From CAJXNP01 sp050305935 (GTDB lineage Bacteria > Bacteroidota > Bacteroidia > Cytophagales > Cyclobacteriaceae), in assembly GCA_050305935.1 (NCBI GenBank), contig JBNLGG010000109.1, positions 1 through 8,480 of the forward strand: a stretch of DNA of 8,480 bases, in the 5' to 3' direction. Position 1 is the stretch's first letter, and every line of letters begins with the position of its first letter. The notes beneath the pieces are model-generated. The model was not told the origin of the DNA. It searched no databases and worked only from the letters and a program-made list of their open reading frames with translations. Position numbers and translations under genes: made by a program. Shown in pieces: positions 5,870-8,480 of the stretch.

Positions 5870-8410
5870 TTAATGTTTTTCTATCAGATAAGCTTCACCT
5901 GCATTCTCTCCATCAATTACTTTAATGGTAGTTTCTGTTGGCTGAAGCCATGGTGAAGAAAACGAAACTTTGATTTCACCGCTTTTTCCAATCGCCTCAA
6001 TATATGTCAAAATCCTACCGTGGAAAGCCCGGTGTTTGTTGTCTGTATAGTCTGTCATATCACTGTTGTTGCTGGCCTCCATTCCCAGCAATCGACCAGG
6101 GCCTTCGATGCGGCAGGTGATTTCATTGTCTGAGATCATTACAGGTATTCCATCCTGGTCTACCACTTGTAAAATAATCTGTGCGATGCCGCTTTCACTT
6201 TGAATTTCTTTTTCACCGGAGACGATTTTCAGTGCGTAAGGTGCGCCAGACGATTGAATAACATAGCTTCCTTTTTCTTTATTGTTTTGATCAAGCCCAA
6301 TGGCTTCCAGCTTCCCTTCGTGAAACGGGATGTCCCAATAAATGATCCCGGTGGAAGGATCGTAATCTTTGATGTCTCCCACCTGCTTTCCGTTAAGCAT
6401 TAATTTAGCTTTTGGGTGATTGGTGTAGCACACCACCCGAATGGACTGGCCGTTTTCATAATTCCATATCGACCAGGCGTCCATTGAGGGTATCTTCTCT
6501 ACGTAATGTTCGCTGTCATTTTCATACTGAGATAAAACGTCATTGGATTGGCTTCCGGATGTGGTACCAGGTGTCGGATAGGTGCCAGCATAAATCATTG
6601 GTTTGTTTGACCACAGCGATTGCCTAAAGTATCCGCGTGGTTTTATAAAACCTCCAAAATCCATTAATCCCGAATAAAATCCCCGCGAGGGCCATGGTCC
6701 GGATTCTCCCAGGTAGTCAATACCTGTCCATAAAAATTGACCAAAAATATGTTCGTTCTCCGTGACGGCTTTCCACGCATTCAGATCGTGGCGGCTTTCG
6801 CTGCCAAAGATGACTCTGCCGGGGTATTTTTCATGGTCGCTCTTATATCGGCTTTCTGTATAGTTATACCCGGCGATATCCAGTGCTGCCGGATAGTCCG
6901 TTTCATTTGACATGGCGACTCCTGCCAGGCCAGCCGTTACAGGACGTGAGGTGTCATATTTTTTAACCACGGCCACGAGCTTTTTAGCGATATCGCCTAA
7001 TCTCATTGCGTCAGGCGCTTCCTTTTTATAGCCACCAAAAATAGGCTGGGTAAAGCCATCTTTTTCATTTCCATCCAAAATGGGGTGTGAATACGGATCA
7101 TTCGGATAATCAACCTCGTTGCCAATGCTCCAGGCAAATATGGAGATATGGTTTCGGTCGCGGCGCACCATATCAGCCAGGTCGGTTTCCCCCCATTCTT
7201 CAAAGAAATCGTAGGATCCCTCAAAGCCCGGAGTGCCTACGTTCCATCCTTCGAGCCACTTCCTTTTAGGGAATTCCCATTCGTCAAAGGCTTCGTTTAG
7301 CACCAGCACCCCTAATTCATCGCAAAGGTCGTAAAGATCAGGTGCTTGTGGATTGTGGCTGGTCCGGATGGCATTCACCCCAATTTCCTTCAAGGTTTGA
7401 ATCCGCCTTTTCCATACTTCCCTGGGCACGGCTGAGCCAAGAACCCCGGCATCGTGGTGGAGACAAACTCCTTTTAATTTCATCCATTTACCATTGAGGG
7501 CAAATCCCTTGTCAGCATCAAATTCAAGATTTCTAAACCCGGTCTTTGTGATGGTTTTATCAATAGTTTCGCCATCTTTTACTACGGATGTTTTTAATGT
7601 GTACAGGCGTGGATCTTCCTCGGTCCACAATTCCGGGTTTTTGACGGTCAGTTTTGTCAGGTGTTTCTTTGATTGTGTTCCGCCAATGCTGGTTTTCAGG
7701 GAGTTTTTTGCTGCGACATTTCCTTCCGGGGAAACCAACTCATTGACAATGGTTAGGTCAACATTGGCCGATGTGCCATTTTCAATTTCAATCTCGATGG
7801 TGAGGTCTGCTTTTTTTGTGGTGACATTCTCGGGATGGGCAAATACTCCCCATTGTGCTATATGGACGGGATTGGCATAGATTATCCAGGCATTTCTGTA
7901 AATACCCGACCCCGTGTACCACCTGGAATCTGCCTGTCGGCTATGATCTACCCTGACGGCAATGGTATTTTTTTCACCCCACTTTATATAAGGGGTTGCT
8001 TCATACATGAAGGAAATGTAGCCGTTGGGGCGTTTACCTAGCGAATGCCCATTGATGAATACTTCGCTTCTGTTGTATATCCCTTCGAAGTAGAGGTAAA
8101 TCTTTTCTCCTTTTTTATCGTCGGGGATTTGGATATCCTTTCTATACCATCCGATGCCGCCCGGCAGGTAACCCGATGCGCTCGCCAGGTTTGGGCTGAG
8201 CTGGCTTCTCACACTCCAGTCATGTGGAAGGGTGACAGGCTTCCATTTGCTGTCATCGAGGGAGCTTTTTTTCCCGCCTTCAATATCCTGAAGGATAAAT
8301 TTCCAATCATTATTAATCTTCCCTGCTTGTCCGAAGGATACCTGTGCTTTTGAAGTGAAGACAAAGGCAACCATCGCACAACATAATACCAACTGCTTTA
8401 TATATCTCAT
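5870..8410 (-). CDS. Secreted glycoside hydrolase family 2 enzyme, beta-galactosidase type
   Basis: This retaining exo-glycosidase removes a terminal beta-linked sugar, probably galactose or a related residue, in the periplasm or at the cell surface. Residues 1-22 form a type I signal peptide (basic start, hydrophobic core, likely cut after SKA). A sugar-binding jelly-roll domain (about 28-180) is followed by an Ig-like GH2 domain (185-290) and the catalytic TIM barrel (297-600). Glu432 in SIGNEV is the expected acid/base, and Glu538 in FGSESRHD the likely nucleophile. RTSHNP (349-354) and FLWTGIDYLGE (559-569) are typical GH2 active-site segments. The C-terminal part fits a DUF4982-like beta domain (about 640-712) and a GH2 domain 5-like Ig fold (720-832). 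The length of 846 is normal for this subgroup. ATG 8410 gives a good signal peptide; TACCTTTA 31 nt upstream is a one-mismatch -7 element without a -33 partner. A strong terminator follows the gene. GH2 membership is certain; the substrate (beta-galactoside, glucuronide or mannoside) cannot be read from sequence alone, so lacZ is not assigned. Confidence 0.95.
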   Translation of the reverse strand: MRYIKQLVLCCAMVAFVFTSKAQVSFGQAGKINNDWKFILQDIEGGKKSSLDDSKWKPVTLPHDWSVRSQLSPNLASASGYLPGGIGWYRKDIQIPDDKKGEKIYLYFEGIYNRSEVFINGHSLGKRPNGYISFMYEATPYIKWGEKNTIAVRVDHSRQADSRWYTGSGIYRNAWIIYANPVHIAQWGVFAHPENVTTKKADLTIEIEIENGTSANVDLTIVNELVSPEGNVAAKNSLKTSIGGTQSKKHLTKLTVKNPELWTEEDPRLYTLKTSVVKDGETIDKTITKTGFRNLEFDADKGFALNGKWMKLKGVCLHHDAGVLGSAVPREVWKRRIQTLKEIGVNAIRTSHNPQAPDLYDLCDELGVLVLNEAFDEWEFPKRKWLEGWNVGTPGFEGSYDFFEEWGETDLADMVRRDRNHISIFAWSIGNEVDYPNDPYSHPILDGNEKDGFTQPIFGGYKKEAPDAMRLGDIAKKLVAVVKKYDTSRPVTAGLAGVAMSNETDYPAALDIAGYNYTESRYKSDHEKYPGRVIFGSESRHDLNAWKAVTENEHIFGQFLWTGIDYLGESGPWPSRGFYSGLMDFGGFIKPRGYFRQSLWSNKPMIYAGTYPTPGTTSGSQSNDVLSQYENDSEHYVEKIPSMDAWSIWNYENGQSIRVVCYTNHPKAKLMLNGKQVGDIKDYDPSTGIIYWDIPFHEGKLEAIGLDQNNKEKGSYVIQSSGAPYALKIVSGEKEIQSESGIAQIILQVVDQDGIPVMISDNEITCRIEGPGRLLGMEASNNSDMTDYTDNKHRAFHGRILTYIEAIGKSGEIKVSFSSPWLQPTETTIKVIDGENAGEAYLIEKH

Positions 8411-8480
8411 GTTTAATTAAAGTTGTTTGTGAATAATGGATAAAGGTATTAAAACAAGGAAATGACGAAGGGGTGTGATT

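Noticed and set aside
6200..8353. Plus-strand frames of up to 128 codons over the GH2 gene
   Set aside because: They lie wholly inside a well-supported GH2 gene and have no own start signals or domains.
8378..8410. Lipoprotein reading of the GH2 N-terminus (LVLCC)
   Set aside because: The hydrophobic stretch before the cysteines is too short; the longer hydrophobic core ending at SKA fits a type I signal peptide.
8412..8421. Palindrome TTTAATTAAA just before the GH2 start
   Set aside because: It is entirely A/T, within an A-rich leader typical of the phylum, so there is no basis for calling an operator.

Overview
The window looks like a chromosomal segment from a member of the Bacteroidota, probably an environmental, glycan-degrading one. 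Supporting signs are A-rich leaders without strong Shine-Dalgarno sequences, a TAnnTTTG-type -7 element before katG, a secreted family 2 glycosidase with the domain set common in this phylum, and a very large FG-GAP/VCBS + ASPIC/UnbV protein of a kind these bacteria often carry. This is inference from family knowledge; no rRNA or other taxonomic marker is present.

All three genes lie on the minus strand, so transcription runs from high to low coordinates. First (5870-8410) is an 846-residue secreted glycoside hydrolase family 2 enzyme of the beta-galactosidase type. A strong intrinsic terminator (5741-5790, perfect 14-bp stem plus T-tract) follows it. Next (2366-5713) is a 1115-residue putative lipoprotein with fourteen calcium-loop FG-GAP/VCBS repeats, arranged as seven, then an ASPIC/UnbV domain, then seven. 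Its longest possible reading frame begins at a GTG inside the terminator stem, so the ATG at 5713 is the better start. A 390-bp spacer (1976-2365) with weak hairpins and a likely katG promoter comes next. Last is katG (1-1975), a cytoplasmic catalase-peroxidase whose C-terminal end, roughly 80-90 residues, lies beyond the window.

The glycosidase and the FG-GAP protein could work together at the cell envelope, because genes of these kinds occur in polysaccharide-utilisation neighbourhoods. The terminator between them argues against one simple operon, however, and no SusC/SusD genes are in view. katG appears to be an independent oxidative-stress unit. I found no CRISPR array, tRNA, rRNA, insertion sequence or phage element, and no clear evidence of a new defence or mobile system. 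The most notable points are the 7 + UnbV + 7 architecture, the terminator that overlaps the apparent start of the next gene, and a perfect palindrome upstream of katG.
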